Of a stretch of DNA of 64,000 nt, positions 1 through 11,203 are shown one piece after another. Source of the DNA: Buddleja alternifolia. Its lineage: Eukaryota; Streptophyta; Magnoliopsida; Lamiales; Scrophulariaceae. Made by a program: the position numbers and the translations under genes. The DNA is taken from the NCBI GenBank assembly GCA_019426215.1, contig CM033402.1, forward strand, positions 25,641,102 through 25,705,101, read 5' to 3'. Under the pieces are notes generated by a model. It saw nothing but the letters and a program-made list of their open reading frames with translations. It ran no database searches and had not been told where the DNA came from. How positions within the stretch are numbered: position 1 is the first letter of the stretch; every line of letters starts with the position of its first letter.

Positions 1-51
1 AATCCCGTAAAGAGACAGGTGTTGTCGCCTGAGCCCAGTTGCGGGGTGACT

Positions 52-170
52 GGCGCCTAGGCGCCGGTAGGCGAGACCTGGTGGTCTTGCCTCTGCCGGG
101 CACCGCCATGTTGATGCCTAGGCTCCGCCAGGTCGGCGCCTAGGCGTGGGTCTGCTGGAGCCTAGGCGTG
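52..170. repeat. GC-rich palindrome cluster (GGCGCCTAGGCGCC type)
   Basis: A perfect 14-bp palindrome, GGCGCCTAGGCGCC, sits at 52-65, followed by degenerate copies (GCCTAGGC near 116, GGCGCCTAGGCG near 134, GCCTAGGCG near 163). The same unit clusters in both Athila LTRs (about 20155-20390 and 34130-34335), in the Athila gag-protease linker (24787-24798) and ahead of the Athila third ORF (30340-30485). This stretch may be a remnant of a related LTR, but no TATA box or LTR end can be tied to it. Confidence 0.55.
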
Positions 171-930
171 GTCAGCAGACTCGAATTGAAATTTTTTTCT
201 CGATTTTTGATACCAAAAACTCGGGTAACCCAAGAACCTGACTCCAGTTGATTGTTTAAAACTTATAATTTCTGAAAAAGGGTTTGGAAATTGGAAATCA
301 ATATTATCCCAATGAAATTTGCAATTTTGTTTAGACAACGGATGGGTAAATTTTTGATATCGTATATATATATTTGTTGCTTGGCATGCTTATGTGATGG
401 GGATGAACCACGAGTCTAGTCTATGTTTTTTGATTTTCATTGTATGTAATTCTCTAGAGTTGTAAAAATAGCCGATTTGGCTTTTTACTTTTCTGTCAAG
501 TAGATTAGTAGTAGATGATAGACTATGTAATTGAAGACAGAACGAGAAGACGAAGCCAAGACGTAAAGACTTGTATGCTGTGGTGGAACCCATTGTAATA
601 GTCTAGTTGTTTTTACTTTCTAGAATGGCCTGGCCCACTTTGGCTCAATGGGTTAGTAGGTTAGGGCTCGAGGTGATTCATCCTCGATTTACCGCTTTAT
701 GGGATGTTTATTTATCATTCCAATATGATATGTGATGTGTTGTGAGATGCATGCATAGGATAGATAACTAAACAAGATAATTGTAATACTGATGAGACCT
801 ACATGTATGCAATGTAATTCCCTCTTTGAAAAATATTAGGCTAATGTGGGAATAGAATTAGAATTCTATTTCCATTCCTTCCATCATAAGTAATTGCCAT
901 GTGATATGCCACTGAAGTTCAAATTCATTT

Positions 931-1223
931 GCTCAAAAAATGGGGTGGGTTGAACCTAAGAAAGGCTGTGAGCATTACTAAGCATTTGATGCCATGTGGG
1001 ATCATTGGTTTCATTACTTAGCTCAGAAAATGGGGGTAATGGAATTGATGATTGGCCACGGGATATTTGATGGGTCGAGCCTAACATCGACTACCATGTG
1101 TTAGCTCAGAAAATGGGGCACATGCGAAAGATGAGGAAAAAGATCTTGAGAACTATCAAGGAAGATAGAAGGCCCGGTAAGGCTACTGTTCGAACTAGTC
1201 ATATGTTAGCTCAGAAAATGGGG
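931..1223 (+). repeat. Four dispersed copies of GCTCAGAAAATGGGG
   Basis: The 15-mer GCTCAGAAAATGGGG occurs at 1021-1035, 1104-1118 and 1209-1223, with a variant (GCTCAAAAAATGGGG) at 931-945. Spacings are 90, 83 and 105 bp, and some flanks are shared (CATGTGTTA or CATATGTTA before, CACATG or CATATG after). This looks like a degenerate tandem array of an 85-105 bp unit in the leader of the copia element downstream. Confidence 0.7.
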
Positions 1224-1404
1224 CATATGATGAAGTTTGAATGGATCTCAAGCCTACTAAAGAATTAACTATTCTTCGAATCACACCAAGAGGGTGGTGG
1301 AATTTGGAAAAATACTTGTACAATTAAAGACCAAATTGTATAAGAAATTTATTTGAAAATATGTTACTTATCGTCTGCTTCGTACGTTTTGTAGATAACA
1401 CGAC

Positions 1405-2614
1405 ATGTCTAATCCATTCAAAAAAATTCTCAAAACAAACAAACTAACCGATCCCAACTTTGAAGATTGGTTTCGTAACCTTAAGATTATCCTTTTGTCT
1501 GAGAAAAGGGGGGTATGTCCTTGATATACCAGTGCAAGAAGAACCGGAAGAGAATTCGTCTGATGATGAGGAATTCCAGTACCGGCAATGGAAGAAAGAT
1601 GACATGCAAGTTCCATGTCTCATGTTGGCCTCAATAAGCAATGAATTGCAAGGGCAACACGAGCCGATCGAGAACTCTGCATCGATTCTTCTCCATTTGC
1701 AAGAGTTGTATGGTACTAAATCTGGGAGAGAGAGATTTGCAATCTCAAGGGAGCTTTTCAGGGCTCGCATGACTGATGGCTCTGATGTAAGTACACACGT
1801 GCTCAAGATGATAGGGCTACTTGAAAAGTTGGCTAATCTTGGTGTGGTGCTTAGTGACGAGTTGTCTATAGACTTGGTCCTACAGTCATTCTCTAGTTCT
1901 TACGACTAATTTGTGGTCAACTTCAACATGAATCAACTTGAAACTAAGCTTCCTGAGTTGTTGAACATGCTGAAGACGACTGAGAGCACCATAAAGAAAG
2001 ACAAGCCGGTGCTTCTTCTGAATTCTTCTAAACCTAAAAAGGGTAACAAGAAGAAGAACATGACTAAGAAACTGAAAGGTAAAGGGGGAATCAAGAAGGG
2101 TAAGAAGGCCATATCGGATAAGTGCTTCAAATGTGGGAAGACTGGGCACTGGCAAAGGAACTGCAAAGAGCCACCGGCTCAAGGTATGTTTTTTGTTGAA
2201 GTTAACTTTTCAGTTAACGATTCTTCTTGGATTCTAGACACTAGATGTGGGGTTCATATCTGCAATAACTTGCAGGAAATGACAAGAATCAAGAAGCTAT
2301 ATAGAGGAGACACGACCCTGCGGATGGGAAATGGAGCACGGGTTGCTGCCAAGGCCGTAGGGACGATCTCCTTAGGGATAGGAGATAGAAATTTATTATT
2401 AAATTCTATTTATTTTGTTCCTGAAATAATAAAGAACATTATCCCGATTCCGGTTTTGGATCGAGAGGGTTATTATTTTGAGATTCGTAATAAAATTTTG
2501 TTTTTGTCTTATGAATCATCTCTTATTATGGAATCAAAATTGCAAGATAGAGTTTATACTATTTTCCCAAAAATTTCTAATCTCAATAGTCAACAAAGAA
2601 ATAAACGTAAATGA
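1405..2614 (+). pseudogene. gag: Copia gag and protease, broken
   Basis: Gag forms the RNA-packaging particle and the downstream protease matures it. The ATG at 1405 is chosen because the N-terminal peptide (MSNPFKKILKTNKLTDPNFE) is typical of copia gag. That frame stops after about 40 codons at an A4G6 run near 1506-1515, and the correct frame resumes one base over, indicating an indel. A TAA interrupts it at 1907-1909. A CCHC zinc knuckle (CFKCGKTGHWQRNC) lies near 2121-2162. The protease motif reads WILDTRCGVHIC near 2228-2263, where D-T/S-G is expected; the glycine is arginine, so the protease would be dead even if translated. A TGA ends the frame at 2614. Confidence 0.85.
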
Positions 2615-3533
2615 GATAATCAAGCAAACACACTAATGTGGCACGAGAGACTAGGTCATATCTCCAAAGAGAGAATTTGAAGCTTGGCAACTCATTTAGG
2701 TCTTCACGACTTAGATGAATTGAGAACTTGCGAATCATGTCTTAAAGGGAAAATGACTAAGTTGCCATTTTCGGGTAAAGCGGAACGAGCTAGAAGTCCA
2801 TTGGACTTGATCCATACGGATGTGTGCGGCCCTATGAGCATAAATGCTCAAGGAGGGTTTAGCTACTTCATCACCTTCACCGACGATCACTCTCGGTATG
2901 GTTGCGTATATTTGATGAGATATAAATCTGAATCCTTTGAGAAATTCAAGGAGTATAGATATGAGGTAGAGAAGCAACTTGGAAAAAGTATTAAAGCTCT
3001 TCGATCTGATCGGGGAGGAGATTACTTGTCTTCCCAGTTCATTGATTATCTTAAAGAGAATGGGATTCTCTCACAGTGGATTCTGTCAGGCACGCCTCAA
3101 CATAACGGGGTAGCCGAGCGAAGGAATCGAACATTGTTGGATATGGTTCAATCCACGATGAGTTTCACTGAAGTTCCTAAGTCCATGTGGGGCTATGCGC
3201 TTGAAACGGCAACCTATCTATTGAATAGGGGGCCGTCGAAGGCGTGCCCAAGACCACATATGAAACTTGGTGTGGAAAGTCACCCTTGTATGCTCACTTG
3301 AGAATATGGGGGTGCCCCGCTTATGTAAATCATTTAGACAAATTGGATCCCAAATCCTCTTTATGTTATTTTGTAGGTATCCAAAGGAAACTATTGGATA
3401 CTACTTCTACAACCCTGTGGAACAAAAGATGATTGTTTCACGAAATGTCAATTTCCTAGAAAAAGGATTCCTTTTGGATAGGAAAGGCGAGGCTGTAGAA
3501 CTTGATGAGATGAATCAAGGTGATTCAAATTAA
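2615..3533 (+). pseudogene. pol: Copia integrase, broken
   Basis: Integrase inserts element cDNA into the genome. The stretch continues the gag frame after the stop at 2612. A GAG-pre-integrase zinc region (WHERLGHIS near 2640, then CESCLKGKM near 2732) precedes the catalytic core, whose acidic triad is visible as HTDVCGPM (near 2812), RSDRGGDY (near 3004) and GVAERRNR (near 3108). The core is open from about 2684 to 3301. Two frame changes follow between 3240 and 3300 and again near 3390, scattering the C-terminal part over three frames until the TAA at 3531. No domain besides the usual copia integrase is present. Confidence 0.85.
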
Positions 3534-3602
3534 AGAGTACAAAATAACCCACCTGACACCAATGAAGCTAATTCCGATATACCTACTGAGAACACACAAC
3601 CC

Positions 3603-5163
3603 TTGAGAAGATCTGAAAGAGTTCCAAAGGCACCTGAAAGATGGCTTGGCCTGTTGGAAGAAAAGAACTCAGAAGATCCTCCCTTAGACTCTGATTCAAA
3701 GAGCTATAAGGAAGCAATGTTTGACATTGATTCAGGAAAATGGTTAGAAGCCGTGAAGTCTGAAATGGACTCCATGGACTCCAACAAGGTATGGACCCTT
3801 GGTGGACCCACCTGAGGGCGTGAAGCCCATTGGCTGTAAGTGGGTCTATAAGAGGAAGCTTGGAGTCGATGGAGAGGCAAGGCATTGACTATGAGGAAAC
3901 CTTCTCGCCAGTGGCGATGCTGAAATCCAGTAGGATTCTGCTTGCTATATCTGCATTTCTCGATTTTGAGATCTGGCAAATGGATGTAAAGACTGCATTC
4001 CTCAATAGAGAGATTGAGGAAGAGATATACATGCAACATCCAGAGGGCTTTACATCCGAAACGAGCGAACACAAAGTATGTAAGCTCCAAAGGTCCATTT
4101 ATGGATTAAAGCAGGCTTCCTGAAGCTGGAATAAACGGTTTGACACTGTCATACAGGAGTATGGATATGTGCAAAATGTTGAAGAGGCTTGTGTGTACAA
4201 GAAGGTTAGTGGGAGCGCGGTTACATTTCTCATACTTTACGTTGATGATATTCTTTGATCGGAAACGATATTGGAATGATGTAGTCGACTAAAGTATGGC
4301 TCACTAAACAATTTTCCATGAAGGATATGGGAGAGGCATCCTACGTACTTGGTATGAAGATATTCCGAGAGAGATCGAGTAGGATGTTGGGACTCTCCCA
4401 ATCCGCATATATCGATCGCGTACTTAAGAGATTTGAGATGGAAGAATCCAAGAGAGGATTCTTGCCAATGGGACATGGGATTACACTTTCCAAGTCGATG
4501 TCTCCTAAGACTCGAAAAGAAAGAGTAAGAATGTCCCACATACCTTATGCCTCAGCTTTAGGTAGTATAATGTACGCGATGATATGCACAAGACCCGATG
4601 TAGTGTATGCATTGAGTGTGTGCAGCCGTTATCAGGTTGATCCCAGTGAAAAGCACTGGAATACATCAAAAGCGATCCTTAAGTACCTTAACAGGACTAA
4701 CGACATATTTTTGATATACGGACGTGGAAAATTGGAGTTAGAGGGATACACCGATTTGAGTTTCCAAATAGATGTGGACAACTCGAAGTCAGTCTCGGGA
4801 TTTGTCTATCTGCTCAATGGAGGAGCCGTCAGCTGGAAAAGTTCCAAGCAAGAAACTGTGGCGGACTCCACCACTGAAGCAGAATATATCACAGCTTCAA
4901 AGGCTACGAAGGAAGGTGTGTGGATAAGGAACTTCATCCAAGAATTGGGTGTAGTTCCATCCGTTGTAGACGTAGTACCTTTGTACTGTGATAACAATGG
5001 GGCTATTGCGCAAGCAAAAGAACCCAGGTCCCATCAGAAATCCAAGCACATACAGAGGCGATAACACTTGATCAGGGAGATCATTGGGAGAGGCGATGTT
5101 CATGTGGAACGTGTGGACTCGGCAGACAATGTGGCGGACCCGCTCACCAAATCCTTAAGATAA
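3603..5163 (+). pseudogene. pol: Copia reverse transcriptase and RNase H, broken
   Basis: RT and RNase H copy the RNA genome into DNA. RT starts near 3603 (EAVKSEMDSMDSNKVWTL near 3747), stops at 3813, and resumes in another frame after losing the segment that should link 'KWVYKRKLG' to 'GIDYEETFSPV', an internal deletion. Landmarks are QMDVKTAFLN near 3978, YGLKQAS before a TGA at 4121, and the catalytic YVDD near 4230, with a stop two codons later. From 4318 to 5064 a long frame carries the end of RT and RNase H (ADSTTEAEY near 4863, CDNNGAIA near 4987). The tail NVADPLTKSLR ends at a TAA near 5161. Confidence 0.88.
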
Positions 5164-5221
5164 AAAGTATTTGGAGGACATCTAGGGAGAATGGGCTTTA
5201 AGTACATGGGCAATTGGCACT

Positions 5222-5236
5222 AGGGAAAATGGGAGA
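5222..5236 (+). other. Polypurine tract of the copia element
   Basis: AGGGAAAATGGGAGA lies directly before the TGTTAG start of the putative 3' LTR and about 60 bases after the end of pol. This is the usual place for the plus-strand primer. Confidence 0.75.
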
Positions 5237-5237
5237 T

Positions 5238-7337
5238 TGTTAGAGTTTATGCCCAGCGCACCAATTTTGGGCCCCATTCTATGCAATAATAACTCTAGCT
5301 AAACGATCTTTTTCATATAAATAAATTTAATCTTTTGGCATTCTTTATTCGTGTATATAGCTTGGTCTTGACTTAGAATAAAGTCTCGAAGGATCACACA
5401 TAGCTATGGGACATCATTGCGCATCGGGAATGGCAATGATGGAATATGTCTCCAAGGCTGTGATCCTTAAACATTTGTTCCAAGTCGTGAATGGGCTCGT
5501 CGAGATGGAGGGATATCGATGAGACCCAAAAGACTTGCTTATATGATGCATACTCTTAATAGAGTGTATCTCGTTCCACAGATATTGGCACGATGAAATC
5601 CTATGAATGTATGAGGGTTCCTATTGTGGGAATAGGTATACTGAACAACCCCATGGAAGTTCCATTAAATGGAATCCCAGTCGAATCTGGAACTTCCAGT
5701 GGTCTTGTAGTATAAGAGTAATCCTTAGAACTTGAGGTTCCATTGGATGTGTTATACACAATCGAACATGTCTTGATTTGTTACATGATTACTTAGATGA
5801 TCACAAATGGGCAAAATCAGACATGGGCTGATTGTGTATAAAGGCACGTGAGAATTAAGATGGGATCTATCTCTGACATTAGTCTTATCAGTGAATCTTC
5901 TATGTTTACATAGTGAATCGACTTTAGGAATCTTTGGCCGAAGTATGATATCTAAAGAGGTGCAGGGTTTCCTCGTTTAGATAGTCGAAAGTCGATCTCA
6001 CCATATTTGGGAAACATAATTATTGAATTAATAGAGCTTCGACCTTAGCCACTGCTCTAGATTCAATTTGGAGATTAGATGGAGGGATCTTACTTATACA
6101 AGGATCAAGATCACGAAAGGCGTATCTTTATCTTCGTCTTTGTCTAGGTCTTCGTGGCCCGTTTCTAGACAGTAACCATGATTTTTAAGTGCAGAGAATT
6201 AACATGGTGATTAATTCGAGGCTTGATTACATCAAAGGAATGATGTAATCTAGTGTTTTCTATTTTAGGAAAGCACACTAGCACTTTGGGAAAGTGTACT
6301 TACTACTAGATAGTAGATGAGCCTAAGGGGTCACACACTTAACTCGTGAGAGTCACTGCTTAAATGATGTGATTAATCAATATAAGGAAATTGAGGAAAT
6401 TAGGAAAGTCCAGTCCTTTCCTAATATGGAATATGATTTATATGAAGCGATTCAATTAATTCGACTATTTTAATTAATCTTGTAGAATTAATTAAATTAA
6501 TGGACCTAGTAGAGTCCAAGTATTTTATTTAGTTGAGCTTGACCCAAGTTAAATAAATAAGCCAATTGGAATAAGGAAATATAATTAAACAGGTTTTAAT
6601 TATATGGGAATATTTAATTGATGGATTTAGTCCATAATTAAATATGGAGTCAAGAATTAATTCTTGGACTCCAAATAAAAGAGGATGGCCGATTTTAAGC
6701 CCAAAGAGAGAGGGGTTCGAATTCTTGGTGAAGAAGAAAAGGGTTTTCTTCTTCTCCAAGACTTGCAATTGGATTAGGACTCTAGGACTCCTATTCTATA
6801 TATATGTGATTTAAAGACAAAAAACCCTAAGCTTCCTTGAGTGAAAAATTCGAAATCTAGCTGGGAAAAAGAAGAGAGTTTTTCCTTGTCATCCTTGAGA
6901 AAAATCGGCCCCTTCCCTTGTTCCAATACGAAGTCGTTTTATTCATGTGTTGAACTTAACGATTCACATATTCCATCCCTTCACATAATCAAGCCTAGGT
7001 TTTAGGCTTAGATCTATTTCGTTGGCTAGCACCAACAAGGAAGTAGGCGGTGACTTGAACGAGGTGTGGATACATCTTAGAGGTGCGACGTTTGGAGCAT
7101 TAAAATCGGAGATACAATTGACCGGCGATTTCCTCCAAGAAATCATGTGGAATTGCACCACAGGGTTGATAAGATCCAAGATTGTTGCTGGGAGAATTTA
7201 ATCAATGAGGTAAAAATTCTCGCAACCTTCTTTATAGTATAATCGAACACACCATTATTCCTGTTTCGGGTGGTTGTACGTTTAAATTTGAAATTCTGCT
7301 GCCACGAGTTACCCGGGAAATAGAACCCAACCCAACA
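5238..7337 (+). repeat. Putative 3' LTR of the copia element
   Basis: It starts TGTTAGAG right after the polypurine tract and is proposed to end CCCAACCCAACA at 7337, about 2.1 kb. Inside, a TATA-type box (TATATATAT, 6797-6805) is followed by a leader-like stretch, as expected for U3-R. Short ORFs inside have no recognisable homology. The right end is inferred only from the CAACA terminus and from relic copia coding sequence just beyond it. Without the 5' LTR it cannot be confirmed by pairing. Confidence 0.6.
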
Positions 7338-7544
7338 ATTGCATGATGTAGCAATATGTGAGGGCCATTGGGTTGCCATAACCCCTTCTTTGTCCGAACA
7401 CATGGATAATATGTTGACTAAGTTCAACATGGAAGAATCAAAAGAGAGTATTTCTGTATAAGCATAATCGAAAGGTACATGCCATTCTATGAGTTAAAAT
7501 TGGTGTTGACTAATACATCTTATGTATTGAGTTGAAGTCCTAAT
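7338..7544 (+). pseudogene. Relic of a second copia pol (late RT), left part
   Basis: Near 7418-7445 the sequence encodes FNMEESK, matching the FEMEESKRG segment of the copia element upstream at 4433-4460; stops and frameshifts surround it. The 6-bp CCTAAT at 7539-7544 is the left copy of the target-site duplication of the solo LTR that follows. The matching right-hand relic (RNase H) begins after that LTR at 9266, so both pieces are read as one old copia copy cut in two. Confidence 0.45.
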
Positions 7545-9259
7545 TGATCCAATGGATTGGATTGGTGTTGTTGTTGTGATTCGGTCTAGCGGAATAAAAA
7601 AATTTACTCCGAAACACACCCGAGAATCCGATTCGGGGATATTCATGATATTAGCATAAAGATCAATTGACGAGAATTGACAAGAGTAAATGAATTACCT
7701 TTTTCGTCTATTGAATCTTGAATTATCAGCAGCAATCTCGGACTCCTGCCTCTAGATAATCACGCAGAAGAAAAATTCTCCAAGAAAAGCTCAATCTCCT
7801 CCTCGGCAACTATTGCAGGCGGCCAGAGTGGATGGAGAGGGAGGGATTTTTCTATCCTAATGCTCTAGGTTTATTTTTGCTCAGTGTCAGATTCTAAACC
7901 AATAACTTGTGTGTGTGTGGAGTTCTGACACTGACTGATTATTTATACCAAGAAAAAGACTCCCCTAGGTTATACAGTGAGGGATGGCCGAACCAAGCCT
8001 TGGAGATGGGCTTCGGGCTTTGTTTTCACTTAGCCCATGTGTAATTAATCGAATCCAAGTCCAATCAAATTGGTAACTAATTAATTACATTAATCCAATT
8101 AATATAATTCAGCTTATATATTAATTTCCAATTAATTTAACTTATGATTTAATTAATTTATTTAATCAAATTAAATAACTTTAATTAAATCATGTCATCT
8201 ATTTTGTCAGACATTTCACATCAAATGTGATTTTACCAAAATACCCTTAGCTTAAGGAAATATTCCTTTTTTTCACATAGTGCGACTCTCTAGGCTCGAT
8301 TCAATTAGCAATGGGAGGATCCCAAAGGATATGGTTGTCACCTAGCCAACACCATGGAACCAAATCGTAACCCAATTGAAAACGAGATGATCATGTCATC
8401 ACGAACCTTGACTATGAATACCATATGTGTATAAACTCTTCACTGACGTGACCCAATCAAGTAAGAGCCATGGTGTAGTCAAACTCATAGAACTTGATAC
8501 TGTACTAAGAATCATAATAATGTAAAATTATCAAATTACCCTCAATGACAATCACGGGATAGTTTATATGCTTTGGCCAAAGACTTATAATTTCAATTAC
8601 TTACGATCATACAGGTCACATATTCGTTTACTGTCAAGACGGTGAATCCAGTATTGGCAAGTTATCTTATAACATCAAATGTACTATTGGATCATACTTC
8701 GAGGTCGACCCCACCTATCAGGTGATACGGGTCCAACTACTCTTATAACATATCCAATACTACAAGCATGTTATAAATTACTCTTCAAGTCTAAATTTCA
8801 CACATACTATCGCAATCTTAATCCCAATCATTGACTATCAATGAGTAAATACCCATGTGATTGGATTAATGCGAGTCGAGTTCAAATATGTTAATTCCAT
8901 TTAATCATATTCATGACACCAGCTCCCACTATCTGATCAGTGTACGAGTGGTACTTCCTTGTCAAAGAAGGTGTCATTTGAGTTGAATATTAATGCCCAA
9001 TTAATATTCGTTAACTCACGAACTCCCAGTTTTAGAGATTAAGCACTGGATTGTTCCAGTGCCTCCTCTTGTACATAAGAGGTGGAAAGTTTATCTTGAT
9101 ATCTCTTGGACTAATTTGTTCAATACATTTAAATGCCATTAGATTTATATGAACAATATCAAAACCTTTATTCTATAAATAGAAACATCAAATGTTTTAT
9201 AAAAATAACCTATCTAATTCCTACACAATCTAATTCCTCATAGGCATTGAGGGCATACA
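7545..9259 (-). repeat. Antisense solo LTR, copia type
   Basis: The segment runs TG...CA and is flanked by CCTAAT on both sides (7539-7544 and 9260-9265). Read on the minus strand it starts TGTATGCCCTCAATGCC, like many copia LTRs, and contains a TATAAATA box (complement of about 7941-7949). No PBS, PPT or coding sequence lies inside, so this is a solo LTR of 1,715 bp left by LTR-LTR recombination. The TSD reads as 6 bp where 5 is canonical; one base may match by chance. Confidence 0.75.
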
Positions 9260-9265
9260 CCTAAT

Positions 9266-9930
9266 AGCTGTTTATTAGATAACAACATTGGAAAATTGGA
9301 ATTAGAATCTCTAGTCTTAAGACGTGAACTTAAGTGATGATCGAGGATTTGTTTTATGCCAAGTGGAAGAGTAAGAGCTAAGAAAGTCTCCTGAGAAGAG
9401 ACAAAGGCTAACTCTACCATTTAAATCGCGCATAAGAATGCAGTGATAAGAGGTATGTAGATATGTGAACCTATCTTATGGATAAGATGAGGTTATAATA
9501 ATCTAATATCAAGTACAAATGTACTGTGATTGTCGACAAGGGTGTAAGCTCTTGAGAAAAAAATGAGGTCTCACCTGCTATCTGTACATACCTGGTGGCG
9601 AGATGAATAAAGAGATTATTTGTTCAGAGTCGACGTTCAAGTGGAACAAGTCAACTCGACGAAAAACGTGGCAAAGCCCTTTCACCTAAACCCTTGAGTA
9701 GGAGCTATGTTCAAAAGGGTCATCTGGATGATGGACATGTGTGGGAACATTAACAGTAGGCTCTTGGGCAAGTGGGAGATTGAAAATGTTATACGCCCGA
9801 TGAGCCATATGTTGGCTTGAACACTGGATTATAAACACTGTGTCAGTCTTCTCATTTAGATTATATAAAAACTTTAGGAATGCTTCTTTATTATCGACTA
9901 CTCAGGGGAGTATAGATAAAGATCCCATGG
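9266..9930 (+). pseudogene. Relic of the second copia pol (RNase H end) and start of its 3' LTR
   Basis: Across several frames the translation resembles the RNase H end of the first copia element: KLELE near 9295, an ETKANSTI segment (compare ETVADSTTEAEY) near 9400, and DVQVEQVNSTKNVAKPF near 9630-9685 (compare DVHVERVDSADNVADPL). A GGGCAAGTGGGAGA polypurine tract follows near 9767, and then what looks like the first about 150 bases of an LTR. It is heavily mutated. The junction with Sirevirus copy A lies near 9930. Confidence 0.6.
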
Positions 9931-10875
9931 ATGGTTAGGGGAGGCGGTTGGGATACCTATGGAATGCTCTCAAAGACCGAAATCCGAAAACACCTATCTT
10001 TAGCCCACCTAGAGGTATCCAAAATCCAGCGTTTTCCAAGTTTCTCAGCCAGTTCTTTGTCTTTCTTGGCCTCCAGTAGCTTCTTGAATCAGTCTTTCTC
10101 AACTTCAAAGCTATCGGCCCAAACTCTGGCAAGAAACTCTAGGGCTTCATCTTCAACCCATAAATTGATTGGGTTGGGTTGTTCTTGGAACATTACACCC
10201 TTTTCTTTCCATAAGCTCAAGGGTTTTGGTGAGGACTTGTTAGCGGCTGAATGGACGACCTTCGGCAGGGCAGAATAACCCATTTGATTCAACTGTTCTT
10301 CATCGGGGTTTTTTTCCCAATCGCCCATGTGAGGATTCCGAATTTGAACGTGAGTGCGGCGGAATGGATAGTTGCGTTCAAAACTTTGGTTGACTTCTTG
10401 GAAGCGTTTGCTTTCAAACTCTGTCAAATCTTTGAGCGGAGTCTTGAGATACTCAAAGCGTGGAATGATCTCCTTTTTGGACTTGAGGCCAATCGTGGCA
10501 AGCTTCTCGAAAATAATTGATTTTAAGCATCTCAGAGCGCAGGATTGTGGAGAGTTGTCTAAAATTTAAGCTCCATATCAATCAATTGCCTAAGGGTCTT
10601 TTCTCTCTAGGCATAATAGAACTCGAGATCTTCATCATGGCCTCTGGGAAAGAAATTAACTGCTAGACGGGGAGGACCAGTTAGTGTGGGGATAATCGGG
10701 GCCACTTCTGTCAATCGCTCAACATCCAAAGTCGTTTCCCCGATTGGAGAAATTTCAGCATCCGGAAGGACTGATTCTACTTCTTTGGCGATTTCCACCA
10801 CAGTTGACAAGTTAACGTCCGACTCTACATCTACCGCTGGAAGAGGAAGTGCATGAGCGTCTGGTACACTTTGAG

Positions 10876-10955
10876 TTGATACATGCAAGCATTTGAGAAA
10901 CAAGAAGGATTTTTACTAAGTAGAAATTTGAGATATAAAAGACATAAACGCTTAC
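10876..10955 (-). other. Intron 2 of the copy A third ORF, acceptor mutated
   Basis: The donor CCTCAGG|GTAAGCG is identical to the one in copy B. The acceptor position reads TGTATCAA where B has TGTATCAG, so this 80-nt intron would no longer splice at that site. The flanking exons align with B. Confidence 0.65.
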
Positions 10956-11135
10956 CCTGAGGACTATCTTCGACTACATCAGTCGCTTGATCTTTAGAAA
11001 CCTCAGTTTCCATAGCCTCAGGCTCCGGGACTTTTTCATCTTCAATAGGTAAAGAAGTGAAGGGATCAGCACGAATTGGAATATTGCATTCATCTAAAAT
11101 ATTCAGGACATACTGAATGTTATATTCCCTATGAG

Positions 11136-11203
11136 CTGAAAGAAATTTTATCCTAGAGTTAAAAAAAAAAAGATAATGTACATTGTTTAGCACAAGTACT
11201 TAC
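11136..11203 (-). other. Intron 1 of the copy A third ORF
   Basis: On the minus strand the donor is CAGG|GTAAGTAC and the acceptor TTTCTTTCAG|CT, giving 68 nt. A TTAAC-like branch site precedes the pyrimidine-rich end. Removing it (phase 1) keeps the frame and yields exons homologous to the spliced exons of copy B. Confidence 0.7.

Larger units (their letters stand above)
1..1404. other. Non-coding region upstream of the first copia element
   Basis: No open frame here resembles a known protein. The first 180 bases are GC-rich with CGCCTAGGCGCC-type palindromes; the rest is AT-rich. A four-copy short motif fills 931-1223. The region lies where the 5' LTR, primer-binding site and leader of the copia element starting at 1405 should be. 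I find no TGGTATCAGA-type PBS and no sequence matching the start of the LTR at 5238, so the 5' LTR is deleted, lies outside the window, or is unrecognisable. Confidence 0.6.
1405..7337 (+). mobile_element. Decayed Ty1/copia element (gag, PR, INT, RT, RH, 3' LTR)
   Basis: Domain order gag - zinc knuckle - protease - integrase - reverse transcriptase - RNase H is diagnostic of Ty1/copia. It is followed by a polypurine tract and a sequence starting TGTTAG and ending CAACA, taken as a 2.1-kb 3' LTR. The coding region has frameshifts, stops and an internal RT deletion, so it is inactive. Neither 5' LTR nor PBS is seen, so the left boundary is simply the gag start and a TSD cannot be checked. Confidence 0.8.

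Noticed and set aside
390..593. Short ORFs in 1-1404, 6529-7430 and 12743-13146 as host genes
   Set aside because: They lie in LTRs, leaders or spacers, have no recognisable domain, and are of the size expected by chance in AT-rich DNA.
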